Assembly: GCA_039602395.1 (NCBI GenBank)
Contig: JBCNJP010000012.1
Coordinates: 28,940,454 to 29,004,453, forward strand
Direction of reading: 5' to 3'
Length of the DNA: 64,000 nt
Source: Deinandra increscens subsp. villosa
Taxonomy: Eukaryota; Streptophyta; Magnoliopsida; Asterales; Asteraceae
A program made the translations under genes and the position numbers. This document shows, in pieces, positions 21,906-33,249 of the stretch. The notes below the pieces were generated by a model. It had not been told where the DNA came from. It saw nothing but the letters and a program-made list of their open reading frames with translations, and did no database searches. Positions within the stretch are counted from its first letter, which is position 1. Every line of letters starts with the position of its first letter.

Positions 21906-24193
21906 TTATAACCCCACATCCGCCGATAAAGTAGCAATCCCCACCGGAGTAGGAAACCTTATCATCCCATGCATCACTGATATCACAGCTCCTAACCTTT
22001 TCAAAACTGGTCTGCCCAAAATAACATTATGCACCGACGAAGCTGAGACCACTAAAAATGTTACATCTAACTGGCGCACTTGCAACCCATTTCCCATTAC
22101 CACAGGTAAAGTTATCTCACCAATTGGTTTAACCACTTCTCCTGCAAAACCGATTAAAGGAATGGTTATGGGCCGCAATTGTGAACATATAATAGACCCC
22201 TTCTGTCGAAAACATTGCTCGTACATAATCTCGGTTGCACTACCACAATCTATGTGTATTCTTTTAACTAAAAATCCCCCAATTTTTGCAGACACCACAA
22301 CCGGTTCTTCTGTGGCCATCTGCTCCAATATCGGAGGGAATATTATCTCTTGATACTTCCAGTCTGCCTGCATATTACTTTTTCCTCGAACATTTCTATA
22401 CTGATCCGACCTTCGCAACTGTATCATGTTAATCACAAGGGCTTCTCCCGGTATATTGTTTCTAATTACCTTCACCAAATGTCCTAATTTTCCTGACTTT
22501 ACCGCCTTATCAATTTCTCGTTTTAGAGTCCAACAAGTGTCTGTGGTGTGCCCACGATCTTTATGGTATTCACAATACTTATCCAAATTCCTTGTAGGAG
22601 CATTTCGCATCTTTGGTGGTATAGGTAAATCCACCTTTTCTGTTGCCAAAATCAGCGTTGGAGTCTTAACCAATTCCACAAACTTTGCACCCTTATAATC
22701 TGCATACACATTCTTTGACGTTCCCCCAAAGTTCTTACCCTTCGGCTGGAAACCTCTTATCCACTTATTTTGCGGAACTGCACCGGTTCCTCTCGCAGGA
22801 CCACCATTCCCTCGTCCTAAAGGTACAAAACCCTGTCGCATCTGCGCAAACCCCACAGTACCACTATTCAAGTAAGCACATGCGTTTTTACCCCTGACGA
22901 ATGCCCTCGCTTTATCCATTAACACATCCATAGATCTTGGAAGATCCTCATGAAGCTTTTCCACCAGCTGAGCGCATCTCACCCCATGACAAAATCCGGA
23001 TATGCGCAACTGGTCTCCAGCCCCTTCAACTCCCATACTTTCCTTATTAAACCTTGTAATGAAATCTTCAATTGACTCGTTATCCCTTCTTCGGATGTTA
23101 TGTACTTCTGTCGGATCTTTCATACACCTCTTTTGTTGACTAAATTGTCGTAAAAACTTATTCTTCAGGTCTTCAAAACTATCCACTTGACCTGCTGGTA
23201 AAGAATCAAACCAAACTCTCGCTATCCCTGTAAAAGTTTGCACAAACATATGGCACCAAATCTCTTCGGTCCATTGCTCTAGCCGAGCAGCAGAGTAGAA
23301 CTCAAATATGTGATCATCCGGATCTGCCAGACCCGCATATTTCCTCACAACCTTCGGTAATTTCAACTTTTTAGGAAACATAGCTTCAGAGATCCATGAT
23401 GAAAATTTTGAATGCGATTTCATCGACGGAGGCATGTATGGTACTATTACATCTGTTTATTGTAAAATTTTCACAAAACATACATAAAATATCTTAATAT
23501 AACATATTATCATAAACGCGAATCCTTTCTAAAATACTCTCCTATTTTATAGCATATATGATCTTGTGAATTAAACATAACCTCAATCAATTGTTCGTGT
23601 ACTTAACCGGAGAAACAACGTAGTAAACATGTACCTTTCACCGTAGTATTTTTGTCAAAAGTATGCTTTTCCGAAGCATTTACGAGACTATCCTCATCAA
23701 ACTTATGCTCCTTCTGATATAGTTGATCAGCCCAATCTTTCACCAACTCCGTATCCTTCCGTTCATTACGCCTCTTTTCTGCGTCCTCCTCCATTCGTTG
23801 AACGTCCTCCTTCATTTGCCTCCTTTTCAACTGTAATAACAACGCTTTATTCCTGATCAAAAAATCAGCATCCAACTCATCCAGCTCACCATAATTTGTC
23901 ATGTGTAAATCTTTGTTCTCATCGCCTCGATTCACGAGAACAAAACGTTTTGACGAACCAAAACCACTTCCGTCAACTTCTTGCACTTTCTTGCCGGACG
24001 ACTCTGGTTCTGAAAATGTCTTGGAACTAGGAGTAACAACGTTATGTTCAACCTGCAATGTCGCCGATTGCTTCGTCTTAGGTGTAGAAGACAAGTCTGC
24101 AAGTATTTCATGCTTAAACGAATTTCCTTCTACATTCCTACCCCCCGACGAAGAACTACCAATCGATTTCCCCAAATCACTAAACGAATCCAT
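21906..24193 (-). CDS. gag: Inner Tat gag-protease, two exons
   Basis: Exon 1 runs from ATG 24193 to 23635 and is charged and coiled (LLLQLKRRQMKEDVQRMEED). Exon 2 starts at 23452 and is open to 21906. An intron with GT-AG ends (23453-23634) joins the frames as V-K-D-V-I-V-P-Y. Exon 2 holds the capsid-like region (FYSAARLEQWTEEIWCHMFV), a CCHC-like knuckle (CEYHKDRGHTTDTC) and the protease around IHIDCGSATEIMY. It forms the particle and matures it. The reading frame is intact in both exons, but the pol that should follow is broken. Exon joining is predicted, not shown. Confidence 0.65.
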
Positions 24194-24213
24194 TACTCAA
24201 ATTCGTGTCAACT

Positions 24214-24227
24214 ATCGGATGGCGCCA
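24214..24227 (-). other. Primer binding site of inner Tat
   Basis: The minus strand reads TGGCGCCATCCGAT, one base inside the LTR end. The outer Tat uses the same TGGCGCCATCCG site (38754-38766). It is not the initiator-Met type. I do not assign the tRNA. Confidence 0.7.
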
Positions 24228-24228
24228 C

Positions 24229-24567
24229 TGAAAAAGCAAGTAATCACTGATGGTAATTTGCCGCCAAATCAGGTTTAAGAGTAATGTAAGATATGAGATG
24301 ATAATGGAGAAAGTAAGCTTTTATTGATTATTGTAGTGAGAGAAAGTACAGACGCATGTGTAAGTACATGATAACAAATGAATCTGAACCACTAAACTAT
24401 CCTATGCTTCGGGTATTTATAGGCTCCGCACACGATCTTTCGCTTCGCATCTACAAGATCGCATCTACCTATACCCTGCGCAAACACTTCCAGCAAACAT
24501 CATTTCCGAAGGACTTGGAGGTAAGCGATCAGATGTGTAATACATATCCGAATCATCGCTTACTTCA
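24229..24567 (-). repeat. 5' LTR of inner Tat
   Basis: The plus strand runs TGAAAAAGCAAG to TTACTTCA (339 bp). The left boundary is set by the primer site. The right boundary is where the antisense-ORF exon of the outer Tat resumes. A TATA-like GTATTTATAGG lies near 24413-24423. No partner copy is found in the window. Confidence 0.65.
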
Positions 24568-25224
24568 TCAAAGATCAAATAGCTAAATTGTTGGAAGCGG
24601 CTTCTCACCATAAAGCCGAAATTGAAGCTACAAAAAGAGGTATGACTTGTATTGTTTATTTTATCCCTTCACTTGCACTTCCATCCTGCTTTTAAATTCA
24701 CAAATCCAACTTTTTCAGAATCTGAGATTGCAAAATCGGAAGTGAAGAAGCTTGAAGAAAAAATAAAGGCCATGACTGAAGAACGCGAGCAGATGCAAAC
24801 TGAGAATGCTTCTTTAATTGAGAAAAGCAAATGGTTGATTGCAGAGTGCTTGGATATGGTTGCCAAAAAGGTTCATTCAGAAATAATCCCTATGGCTTTG
24901 AAAGTGAATTCAGCTGCTAATGTTGTTGGCTTTAATGAGGGTATAAAATGTGGCTTAGCACATGCAGTGAAGGGAGAGGCCAATTTCCTTACCTTTAAGG
25001 AATTTGATCAGAAAGTTGGAGAAAAGCTTATAGCTCACCTAACCTCGTTAAAGAGCATGACCTTTGATATCATTGAGCAGGTCTCGAAGTTGAGCTTGTC
25101 TGATACGGAACGGATGAAAGAAATGCTAAAGCCAACTCCATTTCCAAAGAGTGCAGCTCCATGTCCACAGACAAAGGCTCCTTCTGCATCCGAGACAAAT
25201 GCTCCTGACCAGGTTGGTAAGTAA
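24568..25224 (+). pseudogene. Antisense ORF of outer Tat, 3' exons
   Basis: This continues the gene begun at 16681. The first exon piece, 24568-24642, reads IKDQIAKLLEAASHHKAEIE. An intron with GTATGA donor and TTTTTCAG acceptor lies at 24643-24718. The last exon, 24719-25224, encodes a coiled coil (AKSEVKKLEEKIKAMTEERE) and a C-terminal tail rich in P, A and S, ending at TAA 25222-25224. Such coiled-coil C-termini are usual for this antisense ORF family. Function unknown. The exons between the two halves are missing at the inner Tat junction. Confidence 0.6.
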
Positions 25225-26559
25225 TTCTCCTTGAAGCCACTCAGTATTATTGTGAACAATTTCCTCCTCAAAGTCCACTTATGCTGTGGCATTTAAACAA
25301 TTTACTTTTATCTTTTGCATGTGATGATGTTTGAACACTATCCTTTGGATTCTGGCCGGAACTGCTTATGTTGCGGTTTCGGATGTGTGGATACTTTTAT
25401 TAGTACTATGGATGTTTGTTTTAATTTTCCTTTCCTTTCCAATTCCTCATTATTATATCTCTATGGTTCATGTAAAATAAATCATACTGACATGTTTAGG
25501 GTAAATCATTTGCAGTTGAAGTGTATTGTTTTTGCACTTGCAATTGTAAAATGGATATACACTATCCCTGTCGTATGGGGATTCTTTATGATGCAATTCT
25601 TATAATGATTTCTAGTTTGAAATCCGTAAATCCTTTTATAATTCCTGAGAAACTTCTTGAGTTCTCCTTCACGAGTACTTTTTGATAAGACCTTAATAAA
25701 ATGATCGAAACTTTAAAGAAAGCTGACACATGTGTTTCCCCCTATCAGATGCATCCATCTTCAAAGGGTTTTAACAGCATTATGCCAATACCAATTTTAA
25801 AAGTTGTGATTATTTTATTTAATACAAATTAATTCTTTGTGGAATAAAAAAAAGTCCTTACAGTCTTCGGTAAGGTTTGGTTGAACCATTGCTTGATTGG
25901 TTAACCCACAAGTTTACCAACATAACATAAGTTATTTAGCAACACTTGCGACCCTTGGAGAGCTTAATTGGACTTATTTAAAACATGCTTCTTCCAATTA
26001 AGTTGGCCACCTCTCTTTTGGGCTTCTGTTAACAACTGTTGTGTTAACAAGGTGTCCGGCCTGACCACCTCATCCTAACATGCACTCTTTTCTTATTAGC
26101 GAGACAGTTAGGGATAAGATAAATTTACCTATTTATCTTAGGTTATTCCTTATAAATAAGGAAATAACAGTGATGCTACATCAAAGAATCAGCATGTGAC
26201 CCTTTTTTTTATGAACTCGCAAGTGACTCATGAACCATATTAGAGAAAATGAATTATATCACATGTATGCTCCTTTAGGAACGGAGGCTTTCGATTGTTC
26301 AACACAAGTACTCTTCTTTAAAAAGAAGACTCAATATTTGCTATAGCATGTGCACATGTATATATGTGTACATAACCATTCAAACAAACATTTGTAATGA
26401 TCTTTGTAGGCAAAGGGAACCAACATTTGCGTTAAACTTGATAGTCAAAGGAAACAATCACTTTATTTTTCATCAAACTTATTGTAGAAGATAAGCATAA
26501 AGATAAAAACTCAAAGTAAATTTTCTTTCTTCACAATCTTCATTTGCGACATCACATGT
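25225..26559. other. Spacer between antisense ORF and integrase of outer Tat
   Basis: It is AT-rich with no supported gene. It contains a 7-bp-arm inverted repeat GTTAACA/TGTTAAC near 26027-26048. The two convergent transcription units of the element (pol on minus, antisense ORF on plus) end here. Confidence 0.5.
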
Positions 26560-28107
26560 AACATTTGCGAAGATGCGCTCCATTCCAAGCTCAAACCAAT
26601 TCAGTTCCATCAAGTTGCTGGAGTATATATGAACCATTTCCAATTGCCTTTTTGATTATATAAGGACCTTCCTATTTGGGAGACATTTTTCCAAGGGGAA
26701 GAGACCTGCTTACTTCGTTACTTCTCAAAACATATTCGTCCACCTTGTATTGTTGAACTTTTACTTTTGCACTGGAGTACTTGGCCATTTCCTTTTTATA
26801 TCGACTTTCTCATATGGCAGTAATCTCCCTCCGTTCCTCAAGTAAATCAAGATTAGTCCTTAATTCTTCCTCATTGTTAGACACTTGCACTTGCATCCGA
26901 TGACTAGGTATTCCAATCTCAGCTGGGATAACAGCTTCAGTTCCATATAATAAACTGAAAGGGGTTTCACCATTACTTGTATTTGGCATTGTTCGATGAG
27001 CCCACGAAACGTGTGGCAACTCATCCACCCAACTCCCACCAAATTTCTCAAGTCGCATCTTTATACCCTCCACGAGGCTTCGATTGACTTTCTCCACTTG
27101 GCCATTAGCCTGTGGATGTGCCACAGAAGTGAAAATTTGGTTTATATGAAGTTCTTCACACCATTCAGCAAAGGGATTTCCGGCAAATTGTTGCCCATTA
27201 TCAGTTATTATGTAGAGCGGTAACCCGAAAGGGCAAACAATGTGTTCCCACACAAATTTCTTAACATGTTTACCGGAAATACAAGCGAGAGGTTTTGCTT
27301 CTACCCACTTTGTGAAATAATCAATTGCTACCAGAAGGAATTTTACACCGCCACTTGCAGGTGGAAATGGACCAACTATGTCCATTCCCCATTTTTGGAA
27401 TGGCCAAGCTGATGTGACAAGAATTAGCTCATTTTTTACCCTCATGCTTACAGGAGCGTGTGCTTGACAAGCTTGACACTTCCGAAGTTCCTCCCAGGTA
27501 CTGCGATACATCCCTGGCCAGTAATAACCAAGACTCATAATCTTCACCACTACCATTTTTGCCCCTGCAAGGATACCACAAATGCCTTCATGCACTTCTT
27601 TGACAACCTTGTCAGCTTCAACTGGAATCAGGCACCTTAATAAAGGTCCTAAAAAACTTCGTCTATACAGAACATTACCCTGCATCTGATACTGAAGAGA
27701 ATTCACCCGTATTTATCGCGCCTGTTCCTTATCATTTGGTAGTTCACCAGCGGTTAGATACCTAACAATAGGACTCATCCAACTTTCCTCTTGAACTTGC
27801 ACTTCCGCTGCTAACTTTAAATTAACAGTCGGAGACTCTAGCAGTTCCACTCTGATTTCTTTTGCCAGATGTTCAAACGCCACTGATGCTAATTTGCTTA
27901 ACCAATCTGCCTTCCTATTTTGAGCTCTTGATATGTGCAAAACTTCACATTTGTCGAAGATTTTAATTAATTCTTGAACTTTTTCTAAGTATAACATCAT
28001 GTATTTGCCTTTTGCTTCATATGTCCCAGCAATTTGACTTGCAACAAGCAATGAATCCACGTGAGCTGTTAAATGTGTTGCTCCCATCTTTTTAGCTAGC
28101 CTTAAAC
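26560..28107 (-). pseudogene. pol: Outer Tat second RNase H 3' exon and integrase
   Basis: The exon starts at 28107 with LRLAKKMGATHLTAH and is open to 27713. Integrase follows in 26810-27706 (298 aa), and its C-terminal end is out of frame at 26560-26809. The catalytic core is complete (MDIVGPFP, ITDNGQQF, NGQVEKVNR). The zinc-binding part has lost its second histidine: it reads HEGICGILAGAKM, where the inner Tat has HGGICGNHMG. A stop separates RNase H from integrase near 27707-27712. Non-functional as it stands. Confidence 0.75.
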
Positions 28108-28347
28108 CTGAAACGAATACATTTCAGTATTTGAAATTTTATGATTAACACTTGCAAAGCAAATGCATGTGGATTCCACCTGATGCATGCATACACGCGA
28201 GTACTGTAAATGCATGTGCATATGTCAACACACATACTTTACCTCAAATGATCAGATGCATGAGTATATTCACACTCATACTCCCCTTTTTTTTACGAAA
28301 AAAGGAATAAAAGGCATCAAGTCTTCTGAAGTTTTAAATGTTCAAAC
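28108..28347 (-). other. Intron 2 in outer Tat second RNase H
   Basis: Minus-strand donor GCAG|GTTTGA, acceptor TTTCAG|GTTTAAGG, 240 bp. It joins A-L-L-A-G to L-R-L-A in frame. The position is identical to the inner Tat intron at 19985-20105, with different length and sequence. Confidence 0.75.
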
Positions 28348-28450
28348 CTGCTAACAATGCTTCGTATTCAGCTTCATTATTTGAGGTTGAGAAATTGAAA
28401 CGAATCGCATATGTTAACTCATCACCCTCCGGACTCTTTAGAAATCAAGC

Positions 28451-28542
28451 CTGCATTTTGATAGATGTTAACTTTTCCCAATCTTTTAATAGAATAATCA
28501 TTTTTTAAGAGAAATATGGGGTAGAAAAGCATCTTTTCGGAC
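28451..28542 (-). other. Intron 1 in outer Tat second RNase H
   Basis: Donor GCAG|GTCCGA, acceptor ATGCAG|GCTTG on the minus strand, 92 bp. It splits the domain after SDGSGAG, as in the inner Tat. Exon 2 (28348-28450) reads on to NNEAEYEALLAG with one extra base. Confidence 0.7.
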
Positions 28543-29857
28543 CTGCTCCTGAACCATCAGAATTAGAAGAACCATCTGTGTGAAGACTCCACACTTGGTC
28601 TTTGGTTTCAGGAACGGTTATGATATTAACACTTGGAACAGATGGCACTTCCGCTAGTAAATCTGCAACAACTTGCCCTTTCATGAAGACTCTTGGCTTG
28701 AACTCAATGTCAAATGGTCCAATCTCAATCGCCCATTTGATTAAGCTTCCTGACATTTCTGGTTTCCTTAGGATCCCTTGTATTGGATAGGAAGTGAGTA
28801 CATTTACGGTATGAGCTTGGAAGTAACGTCTCAATCTTCTAGTAGCTTGCACAAGCGCTAAAATTACTTTTTCAATCAATGGATATCTCATTTCATAATC
28901 TTTTAACATTTTGCTGATATAATAAATCGGAAGTTGCCTATCCTCTCTTTCAACCAGAAGTACAGCACTTACCGCATGATCAGTAACAGCCAAATACATG
29001 ATTAATAATTCTCCAATCTTTGGTGCCGTCAAGGTCGGAAGTGTAGCCAAATCTGTTTTAAGCTCTTCAAAGGCTTGGTTAGCTTCAGGTGTCCACTCAA
29101 ATTTTCCTTTCAAACTTTCTTTTAACACTTTCATGAACGGTGTTGCTCTTTCAGCAGCTTTAGATAAGAAACGATGCAAAGCCACTAATCTTCCATTTAA
29201 TGTTTGAATTTCTTTAACGGTCGTAGGATGCTTCATTTCCATAACCGCTTTGACTTTCCTTGGATGTGCTTGAATCCCATTGTTGTTGACTAACACTCCT
29301 AAAAAATTTTCGTCTTCCATCGCAAATGAACACTTTTTGGGATTCAATTTCATGTTAATTTCACATAAATTTCCGAAAGTTTCTTCGATATCCCTTAGCA
29401 TATCTTCTTCATGACAACTCTTTATTACAACATCGTCCACGTAGGCCTCTAGATTCCTTCCTACTTGCATTTGAAAAGTTTTATCCATGAGTCGTTGATA
29501 AGTTGCACCAGCGTTTTTGAGCCCAAATGGCATCTTTTTATAACAGAATAATCCCTCGTTGGTAATGAAAGCTGTTTTATCTTCATCTTCCTTGGCCATA
29601 ACAATTTGATGATAACCCTTGTAAGCATCAAGGAAGCACTTCCATCGATAACCAGCCAAGGAATCCACTTTGAAATCAATTTCTGGAAGTGGATAACAGT
29701 CTTTAGGACAGGCTTTGTTGAGGTCTTTAAAATCGATGCACATGCGCCATGTGTTGTCGGGTTTCTTAACCAAAACAGGATTTACGACCCATGTTTGATA
29801 TAACACCTCGTGAAGGATCCCAGCATCCACAAGTTTATTGACCTCTTCTTTAACCAC
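28543..29857 (-). pseudogene. pol: Outer Tat reverse transcriptase and RNase H
   Basis: A long open stretch (450 aa from 29857 to 28505, running into intron 1). Visible motifs are WRMCIDFKDLNKACPKD, CFLDAYKGYHQI, FGLKNAGATYQRLMDK and the catalytic AYVDDVVIKS. After these come the connection domain, the first RNase H (EWTPEANQAFEELK) and the start of the second RNase H (WSLHTDGSSNSDGSGAG). Upstream, 29858-30142 is the protease-RT linker with stops. The reverse transcriptase part is the best preserved pol segment in the window. Confidence 0.8.
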
Positions 29858-30142
29858 CTCATTTCTAACTTTGTCATAGATCCTCCGCTTTTGCTGAATA
29901 GGCTTTACTCCTAGATAAACATTAAGTTTATGTTCAGCAAAGTGCTTCGGAACTCATGTCATGTCTGCTGGCTCCCAGGCGAAGACATCAACACTATTCT
30001 TTAACAACTGAAATAACTTCTTCCTTGGTTCCCCCTGCAGTGGCGAGCCTATTTCAATTGTTTGATCTTGGAACCTTTCGTTGATTACCCATTTATTCTT
30101 GCTAAGGGTATCATTGAGTTTATCTGGGTCTTCTCTTGATAT

Positions 30143-31704
30143 TTATGGTATATCGACCAATGCAATTTGCGGATCCACATCAGTTTTGATAGTTGCAATT
30201 CCTTTCGGAGTTGGAAATCGAACCAGACCATGTGCGGTTGACACAATGGCTCCTAAAACTCTAAGTCCAGGCCTTCCAATGATTACATTATGAGGAGACG
30301 GTGTTACAACTACAATGAATGTCATCATTTCTCCTCGAAAGAGTTTATTATCTCCAAAGATCACCGGAAGGGTAATTTCCCCCATCGGATGTACTATCTC
30401 CCCTGAAAAGCCTATGAGCGTGGAGGTATGAGGCTTTAGTAGTTGTTGAATTTCTGAACCCATTTATCTGAAACAAGACTCGTACATAATTTCAGATGCA
30501 CTTCCGGTATCAAGGTAAGTTCGTTTTACCAAGAATCCGGAAATACCAATCGTAACCACCATAGGATCTTCCTTTGATTATTTTCCGGATAAAGGCGGAA
30601 ATGTAATTTCTCGACTCTTCCATTGTTCTTCTTCAACTTTAGTTTTGACGTTTCCCTGCCAAACATTTGAACTTCTTCGGATCATGCCAATGACCTTCTT
30701 TGGAGGTTGTCCTTCTTTAATGTGTTTTACCAAATGGGATAATTTGCCTGATTTAATGGCTCTTTCAATTTTGCTTCGCAAGTGTCGACAACTATCGGTA
30801 TCATGGCCTCTATCCTTGTGAAAATCACAATATTTGCTCACATCCATCCCCAAAGTATTCTGATATCTTTGTGGCTTTGCGAATTGCACGTTTTCGATGA
30901 TCAGTATCTCACTTGGGGTTTTAGTGAGTGATGTATAATCTTCAGTTCTAGGCTCCCAAGACTTTTTATAGCCTCCAAAGTTTCCTTCCCTTCTTCGATC
31001 ATAAGGTTGAAATCGATTTCTTCTCCAAGGTTGATTTCTTTTTGGGGCAGAATACACACTTGCATTTGCGTTTTTAGGATTGGTTCCTTTTTGAGAAGGC
31101 TTCTGGGTGTTGACACCTTGTATATTGCCTGACGCACTTTTTCCTTTGACATATGTTCTCACTCCATCCATGAGCACTTCCATTGTTTTTGGCAAATCTT
31201 CATGCAACTTTTCAACAAGGTGTGTATGCCGAACACCATGGCAGAATCCAGATATTCGCAACTGATCTTGTGCCCCGGCTATTTTCATAGTTTCATTATT
31301 GAACCTCATTACAAAATTTTCAAGACTTTCATCACCTCTTCTTCGGATATTATGCACTTCCGTTACTTCCTTGGTACACTTCCGCTGCTGGCTGAACTGT
31401 CTTAAGAATTTAACTCTTAAGTCTTCAAAGCTACTAATTTGCGCATTCGGAAGTGTATCAAACCATATTCTAGCAGATCCAGTAAAGGTTTGCACTAGCA
31501 TATGACACCAAGTTTCTTCCGACCAACGCTCCAATCTTCCAGCAGTGATGAAGTCAAAAGTATGATCATCAGGATCTGATAATCCACCATACTTCTTAAC
31601 TGAAGTTGGCATCTTCAACTTTGATGGGAATTTAGCATTCGCGATCCAATCTTCAAATTTTGAATGCTCATGCATGGAAACAGGGAAATATGGTACAAGC
31701 ACGT
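30143..31704 (-). pseudogene. gag: Outer Tat gag exon 2 and protease
   Basis: Exon 2 begins at 31704 after a CAG acceptor. The piece 30578-31702 (374 aa) has the capsid-like region (FITAGRLERWSEETWCHMLV) and a CCHC-like knuckle (CDFHKDRGHDTDSC). Stops at about 30575 follow. The protease active site YLDTGSASEIMY lies near 30490-30530, then another stop, and the protease C-terminal part is open at 30143-30463. It is homologous to the intact inner Tat gag. Confidence 0.75.
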
Positions 31705-31941
31705 CTGGTATTCCTAAAAAACACGAGGACCATAGGTCAAAATGAAATTCTTAATGTCTTTTCCCTGGAAGAAAATCCTATTGTCACTGTAAGGCCGGTG
31801 CAAGCATAGCTTACTCGGAAATGAATGCATGGAGTCTTTTCTACAAGCTTTATAATGACACTTCTGATGCAAGTTTAACTTACTCGGAAGCAATTTTATC
31901 ACGAAGATCTCTCTAGAGGCTTTAGCAAATGCCTGTGGAGT

Positions 31942-32278
31942 TGAAAGTGCGTGAGCGTGCGAATCTTCTACTTAGTCGTAATGAAATCAATGTAAACGTG
32001 TAAAACACAGAGAGTAAATACAAAACACTTGTATTAACCATAGAGATAACCACAGAGTACACTCAGAGAATATGACACCAAAGCTCAGACCCCTGTTGAA
32101 TACAACACAAGATGCACATATTTATACTAGAGAAACCCGTTGGTCCGAACCTCAAGTTCGGCCCAAGGTTCGGCCATGTCCGAACTCCAGGTTCGGCCTG
32201 AGTTCGGACCTCAGCAATCTTGTATGACTTGTCTTGTATTCGATACTTCACATGACGATCAAGAACCATGTATCAACA
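31942..32278 (-). repeat. 3' LTR of element B
   Basis: TGAAAGTGCG to TATCAACA on the plus strand. It is followed by AACTCCCCCTCG, the complement of a purine tract. It holds several CCGAAC/GTTCGG motifs just upstream (minus strand) of a TATA box near 32120. Confidence 0.92.
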
Positions 32279-32481
32279 AACTCCCCCTCGGCATGGGCAG
32301 TATCATCTTCTCTATTCAAACTTGTATCATGTATCTTCAATCAAACTCTTCCTCTTCTTTGACAATGAGTTCAATCTTGAATACTTGATATTGCATCGTG
32401 TGTAATCTCGTTATCAACAAACTTCAGAAGACTTGAAGTTGTGATGTTCTCTTCCCACTTAGAAACCTGCCAACATAAATA

Positions 32482-32517
32482 ATCTTGGTGCAAAATGTCT
32501 CTTTGAGACTCCAAGAT
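32482..32517 (-). other. 36-nt tail hairpin of element B
   Basis: Outer arms ATCTTGG and CCAAGAT; inner stem GTCTC-AAA-GAGAC on the sense strand. Same length and position relative to the 3' LTR as in A and C. Confidence 0.7.
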
Positions 32518-33012
32518 ATTTTGATTTTGAAAACTTGATTTTGTATTTCGTGTTGATCAATCGAAAACAAATAAGAAACAAAATCTTTTTGGCTTTTAAA
32601 AACTTAATATCAAAACACACCTAAAATCTTTTTGGTATTTTCTGATAAGAAAAGTAAAGACATTACCGAATTAGACACTATTTTTGTCTTCTGTGAGAAA
32701 GATCACAACTTGGGATCATATTGGTCACAACATGCTGAACTACATTTCAATTTCGATTATTGTAGCACATAAGCCATGCCGATTGCAGATATACTTTGTC
32801 CAACTTTAAACTCTGGCACAATCATACTCATAACATCTGGATATGTTAAGGTATTGATTAAGTTTGTATTGACCAGTGTACCCCACACTATCAGACATAC
32901 TCAGATATGCTTTTGCCTATCACATTTTGTGATTTCATTTGTGATTTTAATCACATAATGATTGTAACCATGATATAGTCAACTATGTTCCATGCAAAAA
33001 GAAATAAGAACA

Positions 33013-33249
33013 TTAAATCGTCTACCTTAAGGTCGATCTTTCGATACGCAGATAAGGCCTTGAATTTAACAAAATAAGAAAATAAAACAAGTTGAAGTTG
33101 TATAACTCAACAACAATCAGGTCGGTACCCCCGTACACACAGAGAAAGTCCGATGAGTTATACGAAACACCAAAGAAAATAAAGCAGAAAATCAAACGAA
33201 CAACGATCAGGTCGGTCTTTCGACACGCAGAGAAAGTCCGATCGTTTGA
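33013..33249 (-). other. Three serial hairpins with a common core (element B)
   Basis: Units are 33013-33069 (arms TTAAAT/ATTTAA), 33100-33163 (arms GTATAACTCA/TGAGTTATAC) and 33192-33249 (arms TCAAACG/CGTTTGA). Unit 2 differs from element A by one substitution in each arm that preserves pairing (T-A to C-G). The third unit has a GUC-GAAA-GAC inner stem, where the first unit has AUC-GAAA-GAU. Confidence 0.75.

Larger units (their letters stand above)
17756..24567 (-). mobile_element. Inner Tat-type Gypsy retrotransposon, 3' LTR not found
   Basis: Minus strand: 5' LTR 24229-24567, primer site, gag with intron, protease-reverse transcriptase, split second RNase H, and integrase ending at 18432. 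To the left, 17756-18431 resembles the spacer that follows integrase in such elements but contains no copy of the LTR. The left boundary is therefore only approximate. It is nested in the antisense ORF of the outer Tat, which resumes at 24568. Loss of the 3' LTR by recombination or deletion is inferred. Confidence 0.75.

Noticed and set aside
24356..24586. Plus-strand ORF of 76 aa at the inner Tat LTR
   Set aside because: It runs from the LTR into the outer antisense ORF exon by chance and has no conserved content.
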